Shown here one piece after another: positions 57,801 through 64,000 of a stretch of 64,000 bases of DNA (position 1 is its first letter; each line of letters opens with the position of its first letter). Both the position numbers and the translations under genes were made by a program. The stretch is taken from positions 10,493,787 through 10,557,786 of the forward strand of contig CM074195.1 in NCBI GenBank assembly GCA_037179385.1, written 5' to 3'. The notes beneath the pieces are model-generated. The model was not told the DNA's origin and ran no database searches. It was given only the letters and a program-made list of their open reading frames with translations. The stretch is from Holothuria scabra. Taxonomy: Eukaryota; Echinodermata; Holothuroidea; Aspidochirotida; Holothuriidae.

Positions 57801-60800
57801 TGTAAGTTTCACATGTTTGCCAAAAAGGCAAATAGTCTGTCAGGACAGTGCTTAAAAATTGAATTTCATTGCACTCTTGTAGTACCAACGTTGATTCGTA
57901 TAAAATGATAGAGGCAAGTCTGTAGAAAACAATGTTTGTTGGAGCAAATTTGTTGCTTTGAGAAAAAAACAAAAAAACAAATGATGTCATTTTAAACGGT
58001 GTTTCTGCAAAAAATGCCATTTTTGCCAACATGTTATAGTAATACAATAAAAGATAAAAGACATGAATACTTCCTGCTAATTACACCGAGAACGACACTC
58101 ACCGCATACGATGAACAAGGTCTACATTAAAGGGATGGTAAAGGGTCGCCAGAAATTGTTGTAGGATTTGGCTATCCAAGGCATGCTAGGCCTCCTTGAA
58201 AACAAACTATTTTCGATCTGTTGATGCCAACACAGATTACCTCCTTCATGGCTACCACGAACATCTACAAACTGAAATGATGCACTCTGATATTCTATGT
58301 CACCATTAAAGGGGTAATCTGAATCAAAATAAAACATTGGTAAGTTGACTCTATTTATCAAGACCATTATCAGGACACTTTTTTCATACTGGTCATGCAA
58401 AATGCCTTAAATTGCCAATGGCAAAGTCAAAGGATTTTGAACAGGGGTTAACTGAACGGGGCTCACAAATCTTTGCAAGAGGGCACATTTCGGAATTTTA
58501 TCTCAGGCGTAGCAGACAACCAAAACCATTGTCTCTACTGTCTAATCTCTGATAGTCCAGAATAATTTCAGGAATCAGTTAATACGAAGCTTATAAGTGA
58601 TAGCTACGCACCTAGTACAAAAGAAGAACAGAGCGAGCTAACTCCATGTCTCCCAGTTGCTCAGCCTCTACTGTTTTGAAATTTTTCCGCAGCAGACAGA
58701 TTTTGGAAACCATTTTCACATGAACACTTCTATAGCACAAAGCTTTTCAAAGTTTGATACAGCTTACTTCAGCTGAAAAGAAGTCCATTACACTGCAATT
58801 TTGTTCACATTGATTCAAACAACACAACACTATGTCACTTTGATTGATCAGCAATGTCTAGTGCAGACAGCTGCACGTATTAGTTTTCTCCGTTTGCATG
58901 ATCACTTGTCACAGATCATGACGTCACTTTACGTAGTGGGAGTTGCCCTGTACGAATCCAGTTCTCCCATTGGACATTTCTGTACTGAATTATGACTATC
59001 CAATGGGAGGACTGGATTCATACAGGGCAATTCCTACTATGTAACGTGACGTCATGATCTGAGACAAGTGATTATGATTAGGGTAAGAACTGAATCGGGT
59101 GAGAAGAATCTTTGCATCTGATGTGAGGCTTTTTGTTTTGAAAAAAGGCAAAGTTGGTTTTATTTCATCAGAAAAGATGGTGAGAACGTTATTGAGAAAT
59201 TTGAACAGGTGATATAACGTATGGGGTAAGAAATCATGAGTAATTTTGTGCGAAGCCCTCGGCGGTGTTCGTCGATGTTATCTACCTTGCCTTTTTATAT
59301 ACAGACTATCCGTGCGTTCGATTTAGCGGCTCAAGCCAGCGCACTTGGCTCAGCTAGTTCCTAAAGTGGCCATTTGACGAACAATACGTCACACGACTCA
59401 ACTAGACCAACTCGAAGGGCCGGTTGTTTTGGCCCGCTCAAGTCTTGATGACGTTAAGATAGCTTTTTTGAAAGACCGAATCCTAATTAAATTGAAAGCA
59501 CTATATGTATACTTTATAACCGCAGCACAGCCTGTGATATGATGCAACATCTGATATTTTTTGATAAGTTTTAACTCGTGTTTTACGTGTGTTACACATA
59601 CATTTCCCAACGTCCATCACTATCGATTATGCTGGATAATAACTCGGAACATGACTCTGCACATCGGTAGCAAAATGTTGGTGACATTCAATATAGCAGT
59701 ATAATATTATTATCGTGTTACTCGCTCTCAGTTGCTATAGAAGTGTATTGCTATTAGCGTTCTTACTGTACAGTGTACGTTGTGTGTTATGGCGAGCAAT
59801 CGGTATCAAATCATGGGGAATTGACACATACCAATTTAAATCGACATTTACCAATATAAATCGGCACATACCAATTTAAACTGACACATACCAGTTTAAA
59901 CTGACACATACCGATTTAACTTCGACAAATGCCAATTTTAACTGACACATACCAATTTAAATCGGCACATACCAGTTTAAATCGACACCTACCAATTTAC
60001 CTCATTAACAAATTTGATATCCCGATTTCGCAACCCCAGCAAAACACATGCTCTTTGCAATCCGCCAAGGCCTCGCCACCTCTTTGTACGCATTTAGCCA
60101 CTTTTAAATGCCCATTGCTGTCATGCTCTTTTGAGTGTGGTAAGTTGTTCTCAATGAGCGCACATTTCGGGTAGATCTTTTGTCCAGTTGTGGCTCCTTG
60201 GCTTGTTTTCAGTACTCCATTGATAACGCTGAACACGAAACACAAAAACAGTAGATTCCATTTTTTAACTCTTTCATTTCATTGAGGTAGCGAGGCCTTA
60301 GCGGATTGCAAAGAGCACGTGTTTTGCGGAGGTTGCGAAATCGGGATATCAAATATGTTAATGATGTTTTTTTTTTTTTCATTTTTTAAGGTGAGGGATC
60401 AATTACGAAGGTGATTTGATTGTTTATAGTCTTTCGCGCATCCGCCAGTTTGAATTCGAGCTGCTAAAAAAAAATTTAGTTACCGCACCAGCTCACCAGC
60501 TCATCATTTCACAAGTTGCAATACAATTCTCAATGCAGAAGTTCACGAGTTCGTGAGCTCAGTGGAACTTTCTATATGGTACAATTGATACAAGACCAAC
60601 TTAGCAACCACAGATAATCCAAAAGGTGCCTTATAAGAACCAGCAGGAGTAAAATATATGTACTTGAGCTGTGACTAGTAGCTTGGTTGTCAGAATAAAG
60701 CTGACATGACATGAAAAATCTATATTGCCATGAAATGATATTTTACATTTATACGACTATGATTGAAAAATAATATTTCACACCCTTCAATTAAAGACAT

Positions 60801-63240
60801 GGAGCAGTATTAAGTAAATGTCAACCATTGAATGTGTAATCTTTACCCACTGTTTCCACTTTTAGACTGTGGAGGAAACTTTTCAACACCGACGGGCAAC
60901 ATCTATTCCCTAAATTACCCTAATTCCTACCCCAACAATTCTACTTGTTCATGGCTTATTACTGTGGAGGAGAATACACTAGTGAAACTGAAATTTAATT
61001 CCTTCAATTTGGAAAACTCATCAGATTGTATGTTTGACTACGTCAAGGTAATTAACAATTTTTTTTTCACCTTAGCATTTCATGAGGTGATATCTTCAAT
61101 CGAGCTGTGTTCCTACCACACATCCTGCCATTTCTGTCGCTAGGGCAACCAAATTGGGGGTAGGGTAAAATATCCATGTAGAAAAGGTAAGTATCCGGCC
61201 CTGACAGGTTCGACTAGGAAAATCAGCTCAATCAACCGGGTTAAAAAAAGAAAGAAAAAAGGGTGAAACGGAGGGAAAGCGAAAAGAAGAAGGATAAAAG
61301 GGGAAGAGAATTTTTTTTCGTAAATTTTCCATCGGGCTAGCTATACTTTCAGTCTCCTTGTCCGCATTCATATCTGTTTGTCCACTTTTGCAATGTCTTT
61401 GCGGAAACTTTCCTAGGAACTCGCTCGGTGGGCTTCAGCCATACGACATTGTGCATGCAGAGTATTTGCCCGAGTAGTTTCTTACTTGTTCCGGACTGTG
61501 GGACGTGTCTGAAGAAAACGACGCATTACAGTCACAGTAAAAGTTTCATAAAAAATCAAAACGATTATAAAAATCGCAACTCATTTGGGTAGCTTAAAAC
61601 AATTATCCCTGGACCTCACTTCATAGTCTTGGTCAACACTTTGCCAGAAATGGTAGAAGATGCGGGTCAAACGTGCAACAGAGTTCTGAGATGATTTCGT
61701 TTGCCAGATTATACGGGAAGAAAGGACTGTACAGGTGTATACATGTGCTACAAACTTTTTCCAAAAATGGTATTGGCATATTTCATGTGGTAATTTACTG
61801 ATCATTTTGAAGGCTTAATGTGCTCATTTTCTCGAGGTGAACATCTAATTGCAAACGAAAACATAAAGTAACGACTGCTAAGATTCTATTCACAAGCCTG
61901 GGAATGCCATTTCTAGCGGTATGAGGGGTCGCAGTCTTTATCAGAATTTTCTCTTTGTCCCACGCCAACCGATAGTGGTGCTTAGGTAGTGTTTCGGACA
62001 GAATTATTTATATTGGGCAGAAAAATCTGCTGCCCACAAACCGAAATGTTCCTGTGCTCTTATGGCATAGCTTCAGGTAGGTCCTTTGAAAAAACTTTTA
62101 ATAATCATTGGCCTCTAAATTATATTTCGGGGAGTAAGGGAAGCTTTCACCGAGTAAATATGGCCATTCGCCCCCGAAAAAGGACCCCAAATACGTCACT
62201 TAGTACGATGGCCTGGATGAGGGGATCTCCCATTACTCTTTGGATTTAACTCCTTTTCAAGAAACTTAGAAACAAAATGGCAGGAGATCGATGTTTCACT
62301 TTGACATATTAAGATTTAAAGGTTCAGTTGTGGGGGTTAAATGGGATAATATTTTTTGTTCTTCCAGTGGAAGTCCTTTTCATAGGATTTTTTGGGGGAG
62401 GGGGGAGTTATGTTCCCCTTGTGTGGTTCCCTCATAGTGACTAAATCTTTGCATAACATCATACAATGATGTTCCATAAAATAGTTTATTCAGTCAGGTT
62501 TGAATTTCCTTCGTAGGTTTACGATGGTGGTAGTACCGCTTCACCTTTACTCCTAACATGGTGTGGCGACAGCTTACCCAGTCCCCCGGTGATTTCAGCA
62601 ACAAACAACACCATCTTTGTAAGAATGCACTCTGACCATTCTGTTGCAGCAAGTGGGTTTCATGCTAGCTATGCCACAGGTATGTTCACCTTTATGACTG
62701 GTAGACTATGATCACTTTTGTTACCAGCGTTTTCACCTATATAAGTGGTATTCACCTTTATGACTGGTAGCTAACAGTTTGTTCACCTATGTTACTTGTT
62801 TGCTCACCTATGCCATAGGTGAACACACAAGTCACATATTTCCTATGTAACTGGTGTGTTCAGCTATGTGACTTGCATGTTCATCTTCATGACTGGTAGC
62901 TTACAGTATATTCACCTACATCACTTTGTGTTCACCTATGTTACTTGTGTGTTCACCTGTGTGATTGGTTTGTTCGCCTACGCGACTAGTATGTTCACCT
63001 TTATGATTGGTTGCTTATACTATATTTACATATATTGTGCTTTCACCTATGTTATTTTTTTCCTGGTGACCTAAATGTTCACCTGTATGACTGTGCCAAT
63101 CAAGTTTCCTTTTTATTGAACAGCTTGTGGTGGAAGAAGAGACGCCACTCTTGGAGGATATATTAATTCTCCCAACTTCCCCACATCCTATTTTCAAAAG
63201 GGCTACAACTGTTCATGGATCATTCAGTCACCAAATCCAA
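31995..63240 (+). CDS. CUB-domain secreted protein, gene span (partial at right edge)
   Basis: Eight exons at 31995-32103, 33043-33189, 42717-42806, 54299-54480, 57478-57646, 60866-61047, 62517-62679 and 63124-63240 join in consistent phases (1,1,1,0,1,0,1,1) to at least 386 codons. Order: signal peptide, unknown four-cysteine module (37-85), acidic linker (86-115), CUB1 (about 117-230), CUB2 (about 234-347), CUB3 (from 349, incomplete). CUB domains are extracellular binding modules found in developmental proteases, complement-type proteins and scavenger-like receptors; which class this is depends on the missing 3' end. Introns total about 30 kb, mostly transposon-derived. Confidence 0.75.
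32104..33042 (+). other. Intron 1 of the CUB gene
   Basis: AT-rich; acceptor 'ttttcttatcttcag' at its end. Overlapping 64- and 85-codon frames on opposite strands near 32006-32277 extend from exon 1 into the intron and are not genes. Confidence 0.6.
33043..33189 (+). CDS. CUB gene, coding exon 2 (unknown four-cysteine module)
   Basis: A 147-nt symmetric phase 1-1 exon between 'atcttcag' and TTTG|GTAAGTT. It encodes 49 residues with cysteines spaced C-X4-C-X18-C-X17-C (QCEKPICYVV ... KIDCSEFQ ... YSCASDVSIF). The size, symmetry and cysteine pattern suggest a small disulfide-bonded extracellular domain. I do not recognise the family. The alternative is a lineage-specific insert without independent fold. 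Confidence 0.7.
33190..33980 (+). other. Intron 2 of the CUB gene, 5' part
   Basis: AT-rich intron with short simple sequence (TATTCATTCATTCATTC near 33740). No exon recognised. Confidence 0.5.
35453..35744. repeat. (CATA)n microsatellite, about 290 bp
   Basis: An almost pure CATA/TATG array with a short interruption (35596-35655, CATGCATGC and CACACA words). It abuts the 3' end of LINE-B on the minus strand, so it probably grew from that LINE's short 3' tail. Because four-base units read through in three frames, it produces long fake frames of alternating Met-Tyr-Val-Cys or Thr-Tyr-Ile-His. Confidence 0.97.
35745..36870 (-). mobile_element. LINE-B, 3' part, inserted in LINE-A
   Basis: A second non-LTR retrotransposon. 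From 5' to 3' on minus: a decayed VPQGSIxGP-like motif followed by FTIYTLPLGQI (about 36760-36690), the catalytic YADD in YHMYADDVQLYAS (about 36668-36628), and the C-terminal region ending at 35968 (RSLILSRLDYGNALLLGC, PYLIKLHWLPVEKRIIFK). The 'YTxPLG' context is characteristic of a CR1/Rex1-like clade and differs from LINE-A. 5'-truncated, as is usual for LINE copies. Confidence 0.8.
38286..39955 (+). other. Intron 2 of the CUB gene, middle part
   Basis: Unassigned. An (A)n(TA)n run at 38885-38913. A 91-codon plus frame at 39132-39407 has no signal or domain and I do not call it. The left boundary of the ~1.35-kb tandem repeat region is near 39960. Confidence 0.4.
40862..41082. repeat. Homopurine tract, about 220 bp
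   Basis: Almost entirely G and A on the given strand (GGAAA, GAAAG, AGAAA words). The minus strand therefore shows a spurious Phe/Leu/Pro-rich frame (40805-41089). A long purine-pyrimidine asymmetric tract could adopt triplex structures; that is inference. Confidence 0.85.
41772..42000. mobile_element. Nested hAT-like end
   Basis: Starts CAGTGGCGTAGCTAGAGG and shares a ~180-bp order with 28712-28930. It ends in or beyond a GC-rich imperfect palindrome (CGCGCGCTTCGCGCG at about 41962). Extent uncertain because no partner end was identified. Confidence 0.45.
42717..42806 (+). CDS. CUB gene, coding exon 3 (acidic linker)
   Basis: A 90-nt symmetric phase 1-1 exon with acceptor 'gcttttgttag' and donor ACATTAG|GTGAGT. 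It encodes 30 residues, an acidic and polar stretch (DLTHEIDPEPETESKFEKQ...), without cysteine: a spacer between the four-cysteine module and CUB1. Three more copies of this exon lie downstream in tandem but have lost AG at this acceptor site, so this is the copy most likely spliced. Confidence 0.65.
42831..42905. repeat. (CA)n(TA)n microsatellite
   Basis: About 14 CA units followed by ACGTATA and interrupted TA units. A related TA-rich run reappears at 43190-43210, on the far side of the SINE, as if the SINE had landed inside it. Confidence 0.92.
42935..43095 (-). mobile_element. tRNA-derived SINE (second family)
   Basis: Minus strand: TAGCCAAACTGGTAAGGCG resembles a pol III A box, and GGGTTCAAGTCCC (about 42961-42973) is a nearly perfect B box, spaced as in a tRNA. 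The head reads like a tRNA gene, but the sequence before the A box and after the B box does not close an acceptor stem, so a SINE rather than a functional tRNA. It differs from the 7855-8110 family. Confidence 0.7.
43106..43259. other. Short flank between SINE and Penelope-like element
   Basis: Contains a TA-rich run (43190-43210) that mirrors the microsatellite at 42870-42905. No gene. Confidence 0.4.
43268..43305 (-). ncRNA. Hammerhead-ribozyme-like motif next to the Penelope-like element
   Basis: Minus strand reads CTGATGA (43305-43299), a 7-bp stem with a 4-nt loop (CGAAGAC AGGT GTCTTTG), then GAAA (43281-43278) and TATACGTTTC. CUGAUGA-hairpin-GAAA is the conserved hammerhead core, and Penelope-like elements are known to carry such ribozymes in their terminal regions. 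The stem II/core spacing overlaps by one base (the G may be paired or part of GAAA), and I could not pair a convincing stem I, so activity is uncertain. Confidence 0.5.
43334..43368. repeat. A-rich run
   Basis: About 18 A residues followed by more A-rich sequence, directly 3' of the Penelope-like coding part on the minus strand (a T-run in element orientation). Confidence 0.8.
46140..47515 (+). repeat. Tandem unit 1 (about 1.37 kb) with linker pseudo-exon 2
   Basis: Aligns along its length with unit 2 (for example 'acgtaatatgtgt-tctttagggaggggtatatcaattgcaactt', 'aacatcaatttgctgtacttt', 'cttagtcaaataa', 'ataatattccatgatgtt'). It contains a linker-exon copy at about 46988-47096, open in the same frame (HLMHDIEPDRETGSKFEKQ...), with an intact donor (ATTAG|GTGAGT); the former acceptor reads TGTTTCACTTG with no AG. 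An in-frame CAG ten codons in (GAACCAG|AT) could serve as a weak acceptor. Confidence 0.8.
47516..48868 (+). repeat. Tandem unit 2 (about 1.35 kb) with linker pseudo-exon 3
   Basis: Second full copy. Its linker-exon copy (about 48385-48490) is open (YDIEPDPETGSKFEIQ...), but it has lost the AG at the original acceptor (TTATTTACTTG) and the GT of the donor (TTAGATGAGCC), so it cannot be spliced as a normal exon. The copy is otherwise similar enough to unit 1 to align without gaps over long stretches. Confidence 0.8.
48869..49490 (+). repeat. Tandem unit 3, first part
   Basis: Aligns with 47520-48140 of unit 2, then breaks off at about 49490 ('aaacagaaactc'); the alignment resumes at about 51470. 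The ~2 kb between is therefore an insertion. Confidence 0.75.
49491..51469. other. Insertion of about 2 kb within tandem unit 3, unclassified
   Basis: It separates the two halves of unit 3. It contains a diverged third copy of the 4720-4925 dispersed repeat at about 50290-50420 ('ggtcgccgttg', 'acggccgccgtgaag', 'gggaaacaatatc') and several open frames of 70-100 codons (49763-50399, both strands) without recognisable domains. Termini and class could not be determined. Confidence 0.5.
51470..51990 (+). repeat. Tandem unit 3, second part, with linker pseudo-exon 4
   Basis: Contains a linker-exon copy at about 51620-51725, open in frame (DLMHGITPETESNFETQ...), with intact donor CATTAG|GTGAGC. 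The former acceptor is TGTTGG instead of TGTTAG, a single A-to-G change relative to the exon at 42717. The most diverged of the copies in protein sequence. Confidence 0.7.
51991..53727 (+). other. Intron 3 of the CUB gene; diverged flank of the tandem array
   Basis: 52000-52560 and 53070-53130 show weak alignment with 40150-40500 and 46500-46620, suggesting an older, more diverged unit. No exon found. T-run at 52466-52480. Confidence 0.4.
53728..53950. repeat. (AGACT)n pentanucleotide array, about 44 copies
   Basis: A practically perfect array over about 223 bp ending in degenerate ACTAA units. The near-absence of substitutions implies recent expansion or ongoing slippage. It lies in intron 3 of the CUB gene. 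Confidence 0.98.
54090..54205 (-). mobile_element. SINE fragment (7855-8110 family)
   Basis: 'gttatacggccgattttccaagcaattg', 'gagccggccacgg' and 'ccagtt...gttgtggctt' match the SINE body; the head is absent. Located ~100 bp before the CUB1 exon. Confidence 0.6.
54299..54480 (+). CDS. CUB gene, coding exon 4 (CUB1, first half)
   Basis: Acceptor 'cacattttcag', donor TTAGAG|GTAAGA. Residues 116-176. Begins CGGDLTGNSGSFNSINYPQ, the CUB opening, with the expected Cys at CGG, at RTCEW and at HGCEFDSLE. The phase 1 entry and phase 0 exit split the CUB domain at the same point as in CUB2. Confidence 0.9.
54481..56195 (+). other. Intron 4 of the CUB gene, 5' part
   Basis: About 54640-55700 differs in base composition and holds repeated 'agctaacgctggcgct'-like words, probably an inserted element, but I found no termini or coding domain. 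Confidence 0.4.
56200..56440 (+). mobile_element. tRNA-derived SINE (7855-8110 family), plus orientation
   Basis: A-box-like CAGTCAAGTGGTTACAAC, B box GAGTTCGACCCCTGG, then the family body 'ttgtgcttggtgctcagcat', 'ggagtagggaaaactcac' and 'ggctggcccg', ending near 56440. The most complete plus-strand copy in the window. Three overlapping short frames here are repeat sequence. Confidence 0.78.
56915..57010 (-). mobile_element. SINE fragment (7855-8110 family)
   Basis: 'ccggtttctaaccaatttgtttcagtcggccggccgcag' and 'ccagttatggtccagtggattgtt' match the tail half of the SINE. Confidence 0.6.
57478..57646 (+). CDS. CUB gene, coding exon 5 (CUB1, second half)
   Basis: Acceptor 'tttaccctgtag', donor CTTGGAG|GTTTGT. 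Residues 177-232. Reads VYIVQDDTEFLLVLLCNQQ, then VFTNRNQMFVRFTTDES and GGGFNATYVS, the standard CUB C-terminal half with the fourth cysteine. Follows exon 4 in phase 0. Confidence 0.88.
57647..58895 (+). other. Intron 5 of the CUB gene, 5' part
   Basis: No exon or transposon recognised. A minus-strand frame of 92 codons at 58122-58400 has no domain. Confidence 0.5.
58901..59072. mobile_element. Foldback/MITE-like element with 74-bp arms
   Basis: 58901-58974 and 58999-59072 are reverse complements with about 7 mismatches in 74, around a 24-nt spacer. Arms include GATCATGACGTCAC and TTGCCCTGTA. Long arms with almost no centre fit a foldback element; no target duplication was identified. Transcription through it would give a long RNA hairpin. 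Confidence 0.85.
59073..59822 (+). other. Intron 5 of the CUB gene, middle part
   Basis: Unassigned intron sequence. Confidence 0.4.
59823..60000. repeat. 20-bp minisatellite, nine copies
   Basis: Copies of GACACATACCAATTTAAATC with a few substitutions each (for example CAGTTT for CAATTT, GGCACA for GACACA). It directly abuts the left arm of the inverted repeat at 60005. Confidence 0.93.
60005..60362. mobile_element. Inverted-repeat element with SINE fragment in the centre
   Basis: 60005-60082 and 60284-60361 are inverted copies with about six mismatches ('tttgatatcccgatttcgcaacc', 'gctctttgcaatccgc', 'aaggcctcgc'). The central ~200 bp contains a tail fragment of the 7855-8110 SINE on minus (60168-60265). 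Likely a foldback or MITE that acquired a SINE. Confidence 0.8.
60363..60865 (+). other. Intron 5 of the CUB gene, 3' part
   Basis: Unassigned; ends in a normal acceptor (ccactgtttccacttttag). Confidence 0.5.
60866..61047 (+). CDS. CUB gene, coding exon 6 (CUB2, first half)
   Basis: Donor GTCAAG|GTAATT. Residues 233-293, the same 182-nt length and phases as exon 4. Reads DCGGNFSTPTGNIYSLNYPN, then TCSWLITVE and SSDCMFDYVK. Sequons NFS, NNS/NST and NSS suggest N-glycosylation. Confidence 0.92.
61135..62440. mobile_element. hAT-like element, diverged copy
   Basis: 'acaagcctgggaatgccatttctagcggtatgaggggtcgcag' at about 61894-61940 aligns with 41513-41556 inside the 40825-42659 element, and there is a similar purine-rich block at 61240-61310. 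The outer ends are too diverged to define; limits are approximate. Located in intron 6. Confidence 0.5.
62517..62679 (+). CDS. CUB gene, coding exon 7 (CUB2, second half)
   Basis: Acceptor 'atttccttcgtag', donor GCCACAG|GTATGT. Residues 294-347. Reads VYDGGSTASPLLLTWCGD, then TIFVRMHSDHSVAASGFHAS, classical CUB ending, completing four cysteines for CUB2. Confidence 0.92.
62685..63095. repeat. Degenerate minisatellite, GTTCACCTATGTNACT words
   Basis: About 17-20 diverged units of roughly 17-25 bp (GTTCACCTTTATGACTGGT, GTTCACCTATGTTACTTGT). It occupies nearly all of intron 7, between the CUB2 and CUB3 exons. Plus-strand frame 62856-63074 is repeat sequence. Confidence 0.85.
63124..63240 (+). 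CDS. CUB gene, coding exon 8 (start of CUB3)
   Basis: Acceptor 'ctttttattgaacag', donor AATCCAA|GTAAGT. Residues 348-386. Reads ACGGRRDATLGGYINSPNFP and ends around NCSWIIQSPNP, the first third of a CUB domain. Exits in phase 1, unlike CUB1 and CUB2, so CUB3 has a different intron position. The remaining exons are outside the window. Confidence 0.85.
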
Positions 63241-63254
63241 GTAAGTCCTTCCCT

Positions 63255-64000
63255 AATTCTTTCAAAAGTCCATTGGCACAGGGGATTTACCGGAAGAATG
63301 GAAGCAGGCCAGCGTCTCTCCAATTTTTAGAAAAAGTCCGACCCAGCAAACTGCAAACCTGTTTCACTGACATAGATTCCGTGAAACCTTTTGAACATAT
63401 TATATTTACCCATTCTATGAGTCCTCTTAATCCTCACAATTACTCTTCTTCACAATGACTCATCCTCAACGATGAACAGCAAGGCTTCCGCAAGTGTGGC
63501 TCCTTTGAAGCCCAACTTGCCTTAACTATCAATGACCTTGTCACATTCCTAGATAAACAAGGCCAGGCTGATATCCTTATAGTATTGCAGTAAAGCTTGG
63601 GACCTAGTACCCCACCAAAGAATAGAATTGAAATTAAGAAGGTTTGGTATTTCTGGCACTCTACATACTTGGATAAGGAACTTTCTCACTGAAAGAACAC
63701 AACAGGTATTCCTTCACAGTGCTACATCTTCATCTATAACTGTTTCCTCTGGAGTTGCTTAGGGTATAGTGCTAGGCACTTTACTATTTATCTTATACGT
63801 TAATGACCTGCCCGATGAATTATCATCTCAAGTTCGTAGTTTAGCTGAGAATGGTCTTTTGTATGGCGACATTAATTCAATGGAAGATAGTACCTCGCTA
63901 CAAAAATGAGAATATAAATGGCAAATAAAATTTAATGTTTCTAAGTGCTTTTGGATGCACTCTAAAAACAGTTGGGTAAAAAGCGTTGGGCAAAATACAA
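63255..64000 (+). mobile_element. Decayed LINE (LINE-C), reverse-transcriptase fragment
   Basis: A non-LTR reverse transcriptase in broken plus-strand frames: an entry motif (about 63290-63400, with NCKPVSLT-like sequence), GFRKCGSFEAQLAL, a KAWD-like segment, FGISGTLHTWIRNFL, and the SGV(P)QG-type motif with LFILYVNDLP (about 63750-63820). The catalytic YADD has decayed (LLYGD). It starts within ~20 bp of the exon 8 donor and runs off the window edge. Confidence 0.75.

Noticed and set aside
59929..60245. Frames of about 80 codons on both strands
   Set aside because: They consist of the 20-bp minisatellite and the inverted-repeat arm.
1..64000. CRISPR array or prokaryotic operon structure
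   Set aside because: Tandem arrays here are micro- or minisatellites without unique spacers, and genes are intron-split; the sequence is eukaryotic.

Overview
This is animal nuclear DNA from a repeat-rich, intron-rich genome. Genes are split by GT-AG introns in consistent phases, and the protein families (fibrinogen-related domain, CUB, Ig-like membrane protein) are metazoan. The transposon mix (CR1/L2-like LINEs, a Penelope-like element with a GIY-YIG domain, tRNA-derived SINEs, Harbinger-, hAT- and piggyBac-type DNA elements, long microsatellites) suggests a marine invertebrate. An invertebrate deuterostome such as an echinoderm is my best guess, but nothing here fixes the species.

Three host genes can be supported. 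(1) 8705-9865, minus: an intronless gene for a 386-aa type I membrane protein with about three Ig-like domains, eight N-glycosylation sequons and a very short basic tail. (2) 12776-22790, minus: a five-coding-exon gene whose exons join in frame to give 719 aa: signal peptide, a 471-residue Ser/Thr-rich mucin-like region carried on one symmetric 1.4-kb exon, and a complete C-terminal fibrinogen-related domain (FReD). (3) 31995 to beyond the right edge, plus: a secreted CUB-repeat protein whose first eight coding exons encode a signal peptide, a four-cysteine module I do not recognise, a short acidic linker, CUB1, CUB2 and the start of CUB3. Genes 2 and 3 are divergently transcribed from an intergenic region of about 9 kb. 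All three products look like cell-surface or secreted recognition or adhesion proteins; an immune role is inference.

Layout: 1-8.7 kb is dispersed repeats, a Harbinger-type element at 3413-4716 and SINE copies. 8.7-22.8 kb holds genes 1 and 2; the introns of gene 2 contain a SINE split by a hAT-type element with a perfect 8-bp target duplication, a near-perfect hairpin and two piggyBac-type MITEs. 22.8-31 kb is mostly AT-rich sequence without recognisable genes plus a ~75-bp minisatellite. 32-63 kb is gene 3, with introns swollen by nested LINEs and a CATA microsatellite (33.9-38.3 kb), a ~1.35-kb tandem duplication that multiplied the linker exon (about 40-53 kb), a Penelope-like element with a hammerhead-like motif at its 3' side, an AGACT pentanucleotide array, foldback elements and minisatellites. 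The window ends in a decayed LINE inserted just after an exon.

The most interesting points are the mucin-FReD architecture on a symmetric exon, the linker-exon array in which only one of four copies keeps an AG at the original acceptor site, two in-phase alternative signal-peptide exons for the CUB gene, the unknown four-cysteine exon, and several insertion events datable from the sequence, including a related empty site for the Harbinger-type element.
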